Source of the DNA: Saccoglossus kowalevskii
Lineage: Eukaryota > Hemichordata > Enteropneusta > Harrimaniidae
Length of the DNA stretch: 57,738 nucleotides
Assembly (NCBI RefSeq): GCF_000003605.2
Contig: NW_003130854.1
Coordinates: forward strand, 1,446,769-1,504,506
Reading direction: 5' to 3'
This document shows, in pieces, positions 11,512-23,973 of this stretch; within the stretch, counting starts at the first letter, position 1; each line of letters starts with the position of its first letter. A model generated the notes under the pieces. That model worked only from the letters and a program-made list of their open reading frames with translations. It searched no databases and was not told the DNA's origin. The position numbers and the translations under genes were made by a program.

Positions 11512-14500
11512 AGACATTGTCACAGTTTTTTAATGATTGCAGTCCAAGATCTGTATTTCTACTTCGCGATCCAATTCAAGATAACTAAATGGCCTATATT
11601 TAAAGGGAGAAATCAAGAAGTTATTAATAAGAATAAGTTATTGATCAGTCAAATTCTGATTATATTTACAGGGATGGTGTCATATTAATGATTTGGTGAC
11701 TAGGGCTTGTTTGTTCGATATAGAAATTTAAAAATCGGCGCTCAGTGAAATGTCATCGGTTAAGCACCGGATGTGTCTAGTTTTGTATTTGACGTTAGGT
11801 AGGAGTATTATTTTCACCGGTTGTCATTTCATACCTTGATACCTTGTTGCTATAGGCGCTGGTGGCGTTCATTGATTGTCACTTTGTCGTGAATGTACGT
11901 AATGGTGCCCTTGTTTATGTTCCTGATTACATTCTCAAGGACAGACAGAGAAACGAAGCATTATGTCCCTTTTTTTTACTATGCTTTTTCGTGACAATTC
12001 TCTGTTTTACGTGACATTTTCTACTGTCACATATTAATTAAAATTATTTATTAACTCATAATATCTCCCGGATAAGATAAAAAAGTTTTTACAACTTGAA
12101 AACAGAACCAAAAAATGGCAAAAACACTAATAAAAACTTCGTAAGCAAAGAAAGATGGGCTTAATGAATTGGGTTATGTGTCTTCTGCTTATAATAGAAA
12201 TAATGATATCACTGTCATTACTGGTCGCAAAACTATTATTATTATAATGTTATTCCGATTTGTAATGACAATCTGTGTTCCCTGTAAGCTATGCAACTCG
12301 TAACAAAATGTTTGTTTTATCTTCAACATTTTTGTGTGTACATTTGTCGCATGTTCTATTTATGTCTGCCAGTTCATTATTAGACATCGGTTATTAATAA
12401 ATCTATTTTTGTTCATGTGAGGGTGGACACTTATGAACCAAAACAAGTCATTACCCCGGGTAATGTTACAATGTTTTGAGGGGGTAAATACGCTAACTGG
12501 ATTATGCTGTTCCGTAAGTTTAAACAGTTTATTTTGGTATCGCACAATAAAACGTTAGATGTACACAATTGGTACTTAACTGTTTTACCAAACACGTGAC
12601 CGCGTAGTTCATTTCATTGAACAATAATAATAGTTTATAAACCATAAAAATAATCATTGTTGAAAGGAAAAAAAAATAACAATTGTTCATATTGGCCGTG
12701 TGCCAAATTCAATCCTGCAATATGTATTGCCAAATTGTATTACGCTTATTTATTAGGACCAATGACAAAAAGCCGATTTGAATTCAGTCGCAGAATACCG
12801 ATATGTTCAATACAAAACAAACTTACAGTTACTGCATTGTATACGTTTAGAACAATACGATTTTACACTATGGTAGCGCCAGTTAAAATAAAAACAAGTG
12901 TTCAATAAGCCTCGATTACCCATAAAGCAGTGCGGGTTATCACGTACAATTGGTAAACATGTTTGGGTAAACTGAAATATTTCTACACAGAAACATAAAA
13001 AGGACAAAATGTGCCATATGTTCAATCAAAGCTGAACATTTAGCTTCCGTTCTTGTTCTTTTTAATACAGAGCTACCGAATGAATAAACACAAGTAACCA
13101 AAAACGTAATTTTGTGACATAGGTATCAGACAAGGGTAAATGACAAACAAATCACAATTTTCCTGAGTCTTGAACAAAAAGTAATTTGGTGACCAACTAT
13201 TTCATCTGCATTTTGTGGGCAAGAGCATAGAATAAAACCATATTGTGAAATTCATGTTTCTCTCGCACTTAGCGAGATCTCGTTGATCATTTATTTCTAA
13301 GGCCTGTTTATGCGCATGCGCAGTAATCACATATATGCTCTTTGGTGAGCTTACAGGTACGTATCCTAATGCATGCGACATCGTAGCTTGAAGAGAGGCG
13401 GGCAAAGAGGGATGTGTTTTACTGCTTAGAAGTTAGATTTTAGAGTAAACAGTAAATCAGAAAATGTCTAAGATGTATAGCTAAGTCAGCACATGCGTTG
13501 CATCGCGCCGTGATCAACTTCCGTGTAAAGTAAGCAACGCAATATACATGCATATATATTAACCTATGTATATACACGGGTAAAACTGAGAATACTACGT
13601 GGGCCCATGTACAATAGGAAGACTTAGGTTGGCCAATATTACACGGGTAACGAGTCCACTGGGCTTCCACTTCCGACTTGAATTCACAATAAAATGTAAT
13701 TAAATTAAATAAAAAAAAGCTCGAGATGTTATTACCTAATTTTTGATATGCATGAATGAAAAAAAAATAAAAAATGAAAAAACGAGATACTCGATAGATC
13801 GATAATTCATGTTGAAAATATTTTTATTGCTTTTCTATATGTGAAAGGTCTCCTATATCTTGGACTATCTCTTAGAGCGCGTTCCCCCGTGTATCCCAAT
13901 CCATAGTATTGTTTAAAACGATAATATTTTCGGCGACTTTGATGGAATACAATTTCATAGAAATTTCTGCAAAAACCGGTCTCGAAGATTGCCAAATAAT
14001 CTTTACGAAAGGGTGTTATATATCCTCTCCCCTCTCTCCGAGAGAGTGCATTTGGTTGCTACGATACACGGCATTGTTTTGCAGAAATATCGTAGATTTG
14101 TTTTCGTTTAAATAATAACCGCCTGTGCAGATCTTGGCGTCACATTGAGAATACCAACTGGTGACGGCACAGTGCTTGGGTGCCCTCTACCCAACACTTT
14201 TACACACATCTTTCAATGTGCTGTTGGATGCACCGGGCAGGGGTTTTACGTGAGTAGCTCGGCTATGACTGGCACCGTTTTTACGCGCAGGAATTGAGTC
14301 CCAAGCGACGATAACAACACACGCTAAAAACGCAAAGGCTCATGGGTAGACGCTTGTTTGTAAACAGTGACGCGCTATGACCATCTGACGCATGCGCAGG
14401 TGACGCTTTAAGACACACGTACCTATGATTTGTCTCTGGCGTCATATTGAAATATATATTGAATATCATTGTTTGTTCAATCATGATGACGTCACTTCAA

Positions 14501-17500
14501 TCATCGTATACAATTTTCTTTTGTTCTTAGCTGATATATCTCGGAGTACTAGTAACTGATTAATTATCGAGATCATTACACGTTTGGGACATTCGCGCAT
14601 TCGACAACAAAATCTCGTGATAAAAGTGTATCAAACACAATTTACGACAGGAATAAATATATCGTTAAATTTGCCTCAAAAACCATATTTGGCAGGTCAG
14701 TCGTTCACTATTGACAGAAAGCAAGAAGATGCTGGCGTAACGCTAAATACACTTTGCACAGACTTTCATTTTTTACACGTGAAAAAAATTCTAGTAAATT
14801 TGACATGGAGAACTAAAGACAAAATATCCTCCCAAAGTGGATTGTATCATTGACTCTGAGTAATAAGTCTAATTATCGAGTAATCTGAACCGCGATTTTC
14901 GGTTTTATGGGACATGCCCTCAGCTGACATTGGTTAAAACTAAGCATTATAAAAAGCCATTGCCTGTTGATGGGATTCAATATTAACATTCCTTTGATAG
15001 GATATGGCAATAGTCCATCAAAACTACTATGTGTCTACATGAAAATGTACCATAAAACTAAAATTTGATTTGATTTTATTAAAAAAAAATCATGACAATT
15101 GACCAATTACACCACATAATCTGGGTGTCTTGTGTTTAAATATGAACGTAAGCAATGTGAACTCTTGAACCGATATAGGGGCATTGTTCTTCGCTCAAAC
15201 CACTGCAAGTTTAAACTGTGTTTTTAGTAAAAACATTTCCCGAGTGAGCATACATCCTGGTACCATTCCAAGTGACGCTTACCGAATTACATACAGAATT
15301 AGCTATTGGAATAGTCTAGGATAGAGAAAAGCTCCATGTCAGTGTCACCACGCCAAATAAAAGCCCAAATTTCACAAGAGGGGCAGTACTTCATTAGCGA
15401 TGGTTTCTCTTGTTGTTTGTCGTTATTGAACAGGCAATCTGCCCGCTGAAAGGTTTGGAGTAGGCCTTGTAATGTGTAATATTTCCTATATAATTAGATC
15501 TCGTTACTTCAAAACTTCATCTCCAAAAAAAGCAAAAGCCATGTTCTACAGTACAGTTATAGTACAGTACAGTTATATAGTAACATTGGCTTCACCCTTT
15601 GTATCATATGCAGAATCCCAATTATATTGACCACGATGAAAAATGATAAAATTAGTTTATGTGACCACAAATTCCTAAATATCGCAGCACTGGAGCTAGC
15701 TTGCACTGGACGTGTCACCAAATCATACATCATTTGTAATTCCTGTATAATCATAGAAAACACTTGATTCTCTTAGATTTGATTCACCATGAACTGCACT
15801 CAAAGTTCTCAAAGAATGGTTTTCAGTGGATCATACAAAAAAGTACAACTTTAATTAAAAATGTCAAGATATGTGTATTTTATTGATAGCCGGATAACAG
15901 CATGTACCCGCACTGGAAAATAATTGTCACGTGTGTCAGTGTTTATGACGGTGATGGTGATCGATGTTGGTTGTCTCAAAATTGAATAAAAATAATTGTG
16001 CGCGAGGAAGGAAAACGCCACAAACGATATTTTAATTTTACCAACGAAATGAACATTATCCAACAGTCAAATTGTCGAGATTGTGAATAAATTACTGGGA
16101 CTTGTCATTAATTAGTGTTCGTGGTTATTCTGGACTGAAGTTAATGGACCCTCTTTACCAGTAAATAAAAAAAAAACATGAATGTAAGTAATTTATACAA
16201 TCATTGTTAATTTCGTTTTAATCGTTGTCGATTTCTTTTCATCGACACAAACGCGTCATTTTTCTTTGTTTACCGTGGCAAGTCGCGTGGCTAAACCCCG
16301 GGTGTGCTTTGAACCTTAATTACTACAAAAAAGCCGTCTTTTCAGCTAATACCGATCTTTGTTGTATCGGTTAAGTTGTAGGATGTGACGTAGTTTATTT
16401 GGTGTCAACTGTTTTATTGTTTGACGAATACAATATTTCCACACGGAGCGTGGGATTCACGTTCATTACTACGACCACTCAATGGCTATTGTTAGAGCAT
16501 CTACGTCATCATAGATACCTTCACCAATTCAATGCCAATATTGGTCAATAAAACATTACCCTCTGCTTCGTTATTGTTCTTCTAATTTTTTAAAACTGCA
16601 AACGCCTAACCCACTGTCACATTTGGGAATCAAAATTGAGGTTAATTTTGGTAGAAATCCACAATTAAGATTAATATATACACTAACACTAACACCTTGA
16701 GGGATTGTGGTAAATACAATTTATTTTTGTCTTTAGTTTGTATTTATGTCTCTTGAGTCAAAGGCCACTAGGTTATACTTTCGGTTATTTGCACCTCGCC
16801 AAAAAGTAAATATTGTTCGTATTTATAGAAGATACGTCCGTCTAGTTTGCATTTTTCTCACTAAAACCAGGGAATTATGACAGTAGTTTTAACTTCAAGT
16901 GCTTGGTGCCCATACCACGTGGTCTCATCAAGGAACCACATAATGACGACATTGTTAACATTATTTGTCTGTTTTTTTTTTTATTGCGAAGATTGGGAGG
17001 AGACATATTATAACTATAACAGTTGTGTCTCAGTTTTATGTTTATGGTCATATCATAAGAATGTTTTATAGAAATTAAATTTATGTGTTAGTTTGTGTGT
17101 TTTTTTTATGAGTTGAGAACACTTACCACGCGTTGTACGTACAGTGCCATTAAATACACACACTTTGTATGGTCAATAGTACGATGACAGACAATAGTAT
17201 TACGTTTTACGGGATGGGGAAGGAGTGTTATCATGAAGTCGACCGAGTGGGTAAATCATTCGGAATATCACCGCCCTCTACTATGACTCTAGAGGAACAG
17301 TGAGCTTATTGTAAGTGTTATCTAATATCGGGAATGGTATGCTATTTCTGACTTTTCCACCTAGACCACGACGTGAGTTTGAAGTCATTTGCGCCTTTAA
17401 GAGAGTAGCACTTGTTCAGTATGCAAATCGAATAGATGACTTGCGAACCTAGGCACGTGATTGGCAGTTCACCTTGTCCTATCACTTGTCGCTAATCATA

Positions 17501-18986
17501 TAATTCACGTTTTGCTGAGACCAGGCTGATGACTAATATTGACTTGTTACGTAATGTCCCCTTTACAAAAAGCAGAAAAAAAGATTTGTTTGACGAAACA
17601 GCTTGATACAATACAGATTTACATCTAAACGACCAATTAAAATTTGCAATGACAATAAAAGTCAATAACACTGATTTACTCGTTTCACTGGCTGAATTCA
17701 CAAAAAAAACATGTTATTGAGACACCAACACCTTGCATTACGTCTTCATTGTCAAGTTTTGGATCATCGTCTTCTATTTTTGGTTATTTTGTTTTTAACG
17801 AATTGTAATATCACGGAGCTAAAAACAATGTACCTATCTTCGAACTATAGTATGAAGGTAAAACACCCACTCTAGTAGTGTGGTAAAGTAATACTTGTTG
17901 CAGTAGCAGGGTTGAGCTGGTACGTCCATGGCTCGACAAACCATCTCATTACGATGTCCGGGTATTTTTTTTTATCTTGGGTCAGCATTACTTAAAACGA
18001 CGACACGTGCTTCAATATTGCATCACATGGTTGCCTTTGTTCAGTTTCATGGTTATTGTCACGAATCCCGTGTCGGTTTCATGAAATAAACATGCAGGGA
18101 AACCATACGTCGTTAAAATGGAATATTTGTTTTTGATAAAAAGAAGACTTTTTTTCAAAGGTGCAAGTTCGCTATCTACTTATAATAATAACAATTTTAA
18201 ACTGTGATTTGAGCTGTTAAAAACCACAGTGAAATATACACAATAACAAAATACATAACTCTTCTAATAATACCGCGATGAACAATAGAACGAGTGAAAA
18301 AAACAATGACAACAAAAACAATCAAAAATTATTTTCCGTTGGAAAGAAGTGTTGCTGTCTTGTATTCAGATGTGTGTAATACTAGTATCAAACTCGAAAC
18401 AAAGGATTTGAGAAAAACACGATTATAAGTGTAGACAATGTCCCATAATGCAATGCGTTGGATTATTGACACATATTCCATGTAAAACCTTCACACCATA
18501 TTTACCATGTTATCACACAAAGTTACGCCGGCTACCTTGCGTGTGTTTGGTAAACAAATTTAAACCCGATTAAACGGCACATACTAGCGTGTACTACCAG
18601 ACTTGATCTATTCATTGACCATCTCGTCTCCAGTTGGTCTGGTCCATCCAGTTTGAGAAACATTGCCTTAACATTTTGGTCGGGCCTTATCGCCGTGTTG
18701 TTGTTAGCTATAATGTGTTTACGTTATAAATAACATCATGTCAAATCCACTAGCTGTCAATCAACCCCGTTGTCGCCGAGATTGTGAACATTAAAACAGA
18801 TGGAAGATCCTGCATTTTATGTCCACTGTTGCTTTGGTGCTAGGCAACTGGTCTGTGTTCTTAGAAGTGAGCTTACACTGATTACCCGTGCCAAATATTG
18901 AGTGGTATATAATTCGCGTTGATTAAACCTTCCCCGTGGCCCATAATCGTCTGTAGTTGAGTATGATTTTGCCAGTCTATCACTAT

Positions 18987-19028
18987 GTACAGACCACAGT
19001 CCCTCTACAGAGGGACTGTGTACAGACC
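18987..19028. mobile_element. 24-bp perfect hairpin flanked by 9-bp direct repeats (copy 1)
   Basis: ACAGTCCCTCT, two loop bases AC, then AGAGGGACTGT occupy 18996-19019 as a perfect 11-bp-stem hairpin. It is bracketed by identical GTACAGACC repeats at 18987-18995 and 19020-19028. The same hairpin termini occur again at 40433-40463, also between 9-bp direct repeats. This is the structure expected of a tiny foldback or miniature transposon with a 9-bp target duplication. It is far shorter than ordinary miniature elements, so a hairpin repeat or excision remnant is also possible. Confidence 0.7.
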
Positions 19029-22000
19029 AAGCGAACACACCATGGACCTTGTGTCAAGATTACCATTATGCTAATAAGAAACGTGCCTCCGATAGGTGCG
19101 TAAAATAAACTTTTTCATGTTATAATTACGTTTTCAAAATACATGTACATGTTTATACCTTTTCATCAGTGAAATAATCATGTTTGTGGCACAGCCAGGA
19201 CGTGTGGAGAAATATTTGCCGAGAAGTCATACAAATAAATCAGCTGGTCACATCCAGAGGTGTTAAACACGATCGATTAAAATATATAGTTACAATCAAC
19301 AAGGCAATTCTCAAATCCGAAATGCTAGAAAACAAAAACAAAACGCATTCAATACTCTCCGTTTTAGAACATTTTAAGAAGGTGCAAATTGTTTACAGCT
19401 TTTCCTTCATTGGTTTAGAATGTTTACCGTAGTTAGTGCTGTCAAGTGTTTATGTACGAGCGATTTTTACCTTGCTTGGTTTCTATTGTTTAATCCGCGT
19501 TCAACCATCAACACAATATACTAGTATCCAATATTCGGCGACAATCACAATTGTATGAATAAATCACAATCTTTGTATTCATCTATGTATTTTTTTTTAA
19601 ATTTAATTACTAGTATGTTTCATTTCAGTCATTAGGCAAGTTACAATATTTTGATCATTTATAACCCCGAGTTCAGTGAACATTATTACGCGATGGTTCT
19701 CCAAGGTTTGGGAAAAGATACATACATAGTGTAATAAAAATTGCACACTGAAGTTTCCAGACACATCGCCCAGCTGGATATCATGGACATGAATTGTGCC
19801 ATATTCTGGGAGACGGTGAAAAAAAAAGTTGCTATTACTATTAAAGTCCATATATTCTAGAGTGGCTGCTTAGGCAGAAAGAGTCACTAAAATGCACAGT
19901 ATTTTCGTGACGGGTGTTTACATGAAAAAACCGGGTTTTGCAAACGGTTGGCATGGCGACGCTGAGGTAGTCTACCCCTGCTCTATCTCTCTCTCCCACT
20001 CCGGTTGCCCAGTGATATTGGCATTCATCCCCGGATTAGCCAGCTCGAATCCCGGTACCACAGCGTAGTAGCGACATGTTGTTCGCGGGGGGATAATCTC
20101 TCATCTGTACCGCGTGTAAATCGGCGATGTAGTTAATCTGTCCGTGGTCGATGCGTGATCTTATTAAAATTATTTTTAGCATTTATGCGCGGTGAAATCT
20201 GGGGGCGACGGGACGAGTGGAACAGAGGCGTGACATCACGTGGTACAAAACAACCGCGAAGATGATCATTTTCATCTCACTGTTATGCGCATCTTGGCGG
20301 AGATTCGGTCACTCAAAGGAGATACCAAGAAAAACAACGCTGGCTTATATAATGGATACAACAAAAACAACAGCGAGTTGGATCTGTTTGCTTTAGACAA
20401 GTAACATACCAGTGAAAATTGTTTACAACAATAGTTGACAAAAAGCTGCAATGAGTACGTGGTACATACAACGATAATTCAAGCGCGCACCTATAGTATG
20501 AATATGAATGTAAAATGTCCGTCCGTTTCGCATGCGTTGGGTAGGATCCCTCGCCACGAACGGACCCACCACGTTGGCCCAAGGTTTCCCCCAAACGTAA
20601 CGCGACCTTGAGGTTCAAGCCTGCAGGGCATGCCAAAGGATTTCGTAAACGGTGGTTTCGCGTTGCTGCACGTCTGGCTTCGAATAATGTTGTTTTGGTA
20701 TTGCATTTCAATGGCACTTATCAGTAGTATTTAAACTAAATAATCGCTCGTGTTTATTGTTTTGCTTTGTTTCTTATTGGTATGGAGTCGCCATTCCAGA
20801 TGCACAGAGAAATGTTTGCTGAGTGGAGATATTATTATTCAACACAGCGCACGGAGTTCGCACCGAAATGTTTAAATGTGTAATTCAGTTTACGCAATCG
20901 TATGTATCTTTCGTTGATAGCTGACAGCGACGATCGTAAGCTGCTTTAACAGTATCGAAATAACAGGCCATTCACAACGCGCTCAAATGCTAATACCACA
21001 AACGAACAATGCTGTTTGTGCTGTCAGTGGCGCTTTTTATTGTGAAGGCAGAGCACCAAAGGACTGATATTTCTTCGACTTTTAATTCCTACTTACGGTC
21101 TTAGTCGACCGGATCGATGTAACAATCGCGGCCAACGGCTACTGTCGTCGGGCATACACCTAAGCGTGAGTCTCAACATCGTCTCAAGTGTTCCCCTGAT
21201 GACGTGGGAGTACAAATTCGGTTATGGACACGAGTTCTGTTTTTATTGTTGAATGCGTGTTTTGAATTGTTTTCCAACAAATTCACACTAAACTGGGTAT
21301 CGCCAATATCTCGCCAGACACCGATTGACACCCGACGAGGTGACAACGACCACCGTTCGCAGGGACATTCAAAACGACACTTGGCACCTCACCACGCTTG
21401 GCGGTGCATTGGGAACTGTTTAAAAGCTAGACACTTCAGTCCTCCGCCCACTTGCGTTTCAGTTTAAACAGAAGAGTTATTTATTTATTTATTGCCCCAC
21501 TGGTTTACATATATAAGGTTTTATTCGTCTTTTTTCCCCGATAGTACCGCTGCCCGATCTAGTGGTCATTTTGTATGAACAACAAGGCAGTCTGGTTCAC
21601 GACAGAACGGACACCAGCTTTGAACAAATGTATTTCAATATGAACTATCCGTGACCGTGAGCATTGTTTTTCAACATTATTCACCACTAAAGGCCCTCAA
21701 TCGACCAATACTCGAGATTTTACCAATATTTTCGTTACACAGTTGTGGTCACTGTGACCACTCATACGTATAGCTGTTATTCATTCCCGCCAAAAATGAA
21801 AAAAAAAAACACATATATATTCTAAAAAAAAAAAACATTCCGAGGAAATCCGACGGCAGTAACATACAATTTCCCGCTACTAAATATAACACACTATATA
21901 CGTTTTTGTTCTTTCTATTGTCTGCCAACCAACTCCATGTATGTTAATACATAATTTTGGGATGACCCGTCAAGTCGGACATATTAAATGTGATCGGGGT

Positions 22001-22835
22001 CCAATCGTCAGTGCGCAGCATACCTGTCAAGTGGCTGTTGGACGCAGAGCAGAGTTTCCATGTTAGCGAACTCTCTCCAATACACCCCCTTCGTACAGGA
22101 ATGATTTATCAGCGCCATTAGAGGGAACAAAAGAGGGGGCAGTAGGCAATTTGTGGATACAGTGCTGGCCGTTACCCATACATAATGCTATGTAGATTGT
22201 ATTCCTTATAATGATAGATGCCCCAATAATATCAACCTTTATCGATATTCAAGAGGATTTTTTTTTAAAAGAAAGAAAGAAAAGAAACTAGATCAGATAA
22301 AGTTCTAGTCAGCAAGGGATGAACCCCTACCAAAGACTCGTTTTAATTTTTGTTTATACATTTTACTTTTTTATGACAGTGCTCATCAATAACGCCATTC
22401 GCGTGGCCACAATTCGACTGTTTCCGCCACCAGTCGTGCTACGTAATATTCGCCCTGAAAAGCGAATAACGTAAACGCGAAGGCCGTACGCACATATCAG
22501 ACGCGTAGCACCACTGCCAGTTTTCCGTATTATCATGGAACATGTGTCAAATTCAATCCACGCCCAGCACAAACAAGTACGGTAAGAGTTTCTAAGTTTT
22601 AAAACGGACTCGTTAAAGTTTAACATGATTAAAACGGACTACCGTGTGTCAGGTAAATGATCAAAGAGTCAGAGCGAGGCGTCAGCATTGGAAAATCTGT
22701 TGGAGTGTTTTCAGACGCTGTTTAGCTTTACATACATGTGGCTTTTGAAAACCGTCTAAAAGGGCTTTGCATGGAATGAGTGCGACTGGGCTTCGGTGTC
22801 AATTGCGATCAGGTTATCCCGCCCACTCCACTGCT

Positions 22836-22914
22836 ATTGGTCACTGCCTGCCTGTATCTGCATAATTACAAGGGGAGTGTCTGATAATCGTCATAGTGAC
22901 GTGGCGTCGATTGG
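22836..22914 (+). promoter_or_regulatory. Candidate Lhx1/5 proximal promoter cluster
   Basis: Within 80 bases there are two ATTGG motifs (inverted CCAAT boxes) at 22836-22840 and 22910-22914, a TAATTA homeodomain-type core at 22863-22868 and a CRE-like TGACGTGG at 22897-22904. The surrounding kilobase is visibly more GC-rich than the flanks. CCAAT boxes and CREs usually sit within about 100-200 bp of a start site, so transcription could begin roughly at 22930-23100. No clear TATA box is placed at the right distance, and the start site is an inference. Confidence 0.4.
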
Positions 22915-23800
22915 CTAGTTGTGTACACGCCCTGTCAAGTCGTCAAAACTGATGACACAGACAGCGCCGAAGCGAGGAGATACGCTCATGTGATTACGCA
23001 GAGACGGTGAGGTGTTATAATTGTAACAGTGTGAATTGGTAGTAGCATACACAGTGTACAGTGACAGTGGCGAGCTAGCATCATCTCCTCGCTGAAGGCT
23101 CTCCACATTGTCTTACCCAGCGCTGATCGTTGTGTTTGCCACTAGCAACGGTACAGCACACCGGGAAATACCTCTTCCGCGAACTTTTATTTTCCCACAG
23201 CCGCCGTAAAATATACAGCCAGCCGCTGCACTTCGCCGAATGGATAACAGTGGCTGTTATTAGCATATAGTACATGTGGTGGTAACGTTGCCCCTATCAG
23301 CTGAGCTTCACATTATGTACCACGGTGGCTGGTAGGATTCTGCTTTCGTATCGTGTCTGTACGTATGATATAAAATATATACAGGCGAAGAGACCTTTTT
23401 CTGACAAGAGGAGCTGAACTCACTGTGACAGAACAACGCTAGGTAACAGCTGTACGTTTTTGATCCTCGACACTGCACTCTGATATCAAAGTTTGATAAA
23501 ACACCGACGAAAACTCGGCTAGTGGGGTGCTTGAAAGCTGCCCGCCTACAGCGTGGAAATCCTAGCAAAACCCAGTCGCCTGCTTGGTCGTGACCATCGA
23601 TGTTAAGTAGATTCGAATGCCGTCGATGATAATCGTCCGATTTTTTACCACAGTTTAAAAAAAAAATAACACCACCATCGCCGCTTTTTACCGGGAGTAC
23701 TTAAATCTCCCGAAAACTATTACAGCACATCCACTTCGCGTTGACGCTACCAACCTTCACTGAGCGAGCGATACAGACGTTCACTTTGCCCACAGTCACC
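22915..23800 (+). other. Presumed 5' UTR / upstream leader of the Lhx1/5 gene
   Basis: This stretch lies between the candidate promoter and the start codon. It has no long open frame in the gene's reading frame that begins with ATG, and it contains several upstream ATG triplets. A 5' UTR of several hundred bases would be ordinary for this gene class. A spliced non-coding first exon further upstream cannot be excluded. The frame running into the coding exon from 23741 begins with TTG, so it is not an N-terminal extension with its own start. Confidence 0.35.
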
Positions 23801-23973
23801 ATGGTTCAACTGTGCGCGGGATGCGATCGGCCAATACTGGACCGTTTTCTTTTAAATGTTTTAGACAGAGCCTGGCATGTAAAATGTGTACAGTGTTCTG
23901 ATTGCAACTGCACGCTTTCAGACAAATGCTACTCAAGAGAAGGGAAATTGTACTGCCGAACAGACTTTGTCAG
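23801..23973 (+). CDS. Lhx1/5: Lhx1/5 exon 1: start codon and first LIM domain
   Basis: Encodes residues 1-57 and the first two bases of R58. It begins [16 protein letters not shown] and holds all eight zinc ligands of LIM1 (CxxC, WHxxC, CxxC, CxxD). The donor is AG|GTAATG at 23974 (phase 2). This matches the usual gene structure of the family, in which each LIM domain is encoded by its own exon and the intron falls just before the RYGTKCAGC start of LIM2. No signal peptide or N-terminal extension is seen. Confidence 0.95.

Larger units (their letters stand above)
787..22830. other. Upstream gene-poor intergenic region
   Basis: About 22 kb without a recognisable gene. Open frames here are short (134 codons at most), AT-rich in composition, lack recognisable domains and often begin at non-ATG codons, so I regard them as chance. 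The region does contain the small repeats listed separately (2243-2350, 4076-4161, 11057-11511, 18987-19028), a 12-G run at 9814-9825 and many short A or T runs. A perfect palindromic NRF-1-type sequence TGCGCATGCGCA sits at 13311-13322. Long non-coding flanks are usual for developmental transcription factor genes and often hold distal enhancers. Whether any lie here cannot be told from one sequence. Confidence 0.6.

Noticed and set aside
15548-15580. Repeated AGTACAGTTAT words
   Set aside because: A very short local duplication of simple sequence without flanking structure, not informative.
17271-17303. CCGCCCTCTA...TAGAGGAACAGTG, resembling the 9-bp-flanked hairpin family
   Set aside because: Only the inner CCTCTA/TAGAGG arms pair; the outer arms mismatch and no 9-bp direct repeat flanks it. 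At most a decayed copy.
20043-20052. GCTCGAATCC-type sequence resembling a B box
   Set aside because: Weak match with no companion A box.
20313-20717. 134-codon minus-strand open frame
   Set aside because: It is the longest frame in the upstream region, but has no recognisable domain, shows no coding-like composition and overlaps another spurious frame on the same strand.
23741-23800. In-frame extension upstream of the Lhx1/5 start codon
   Set aside because: It begins with TTG. The ATG at 23801 has a strong Kozak context and the protein then begins MVQLCAGC as expected for the family.
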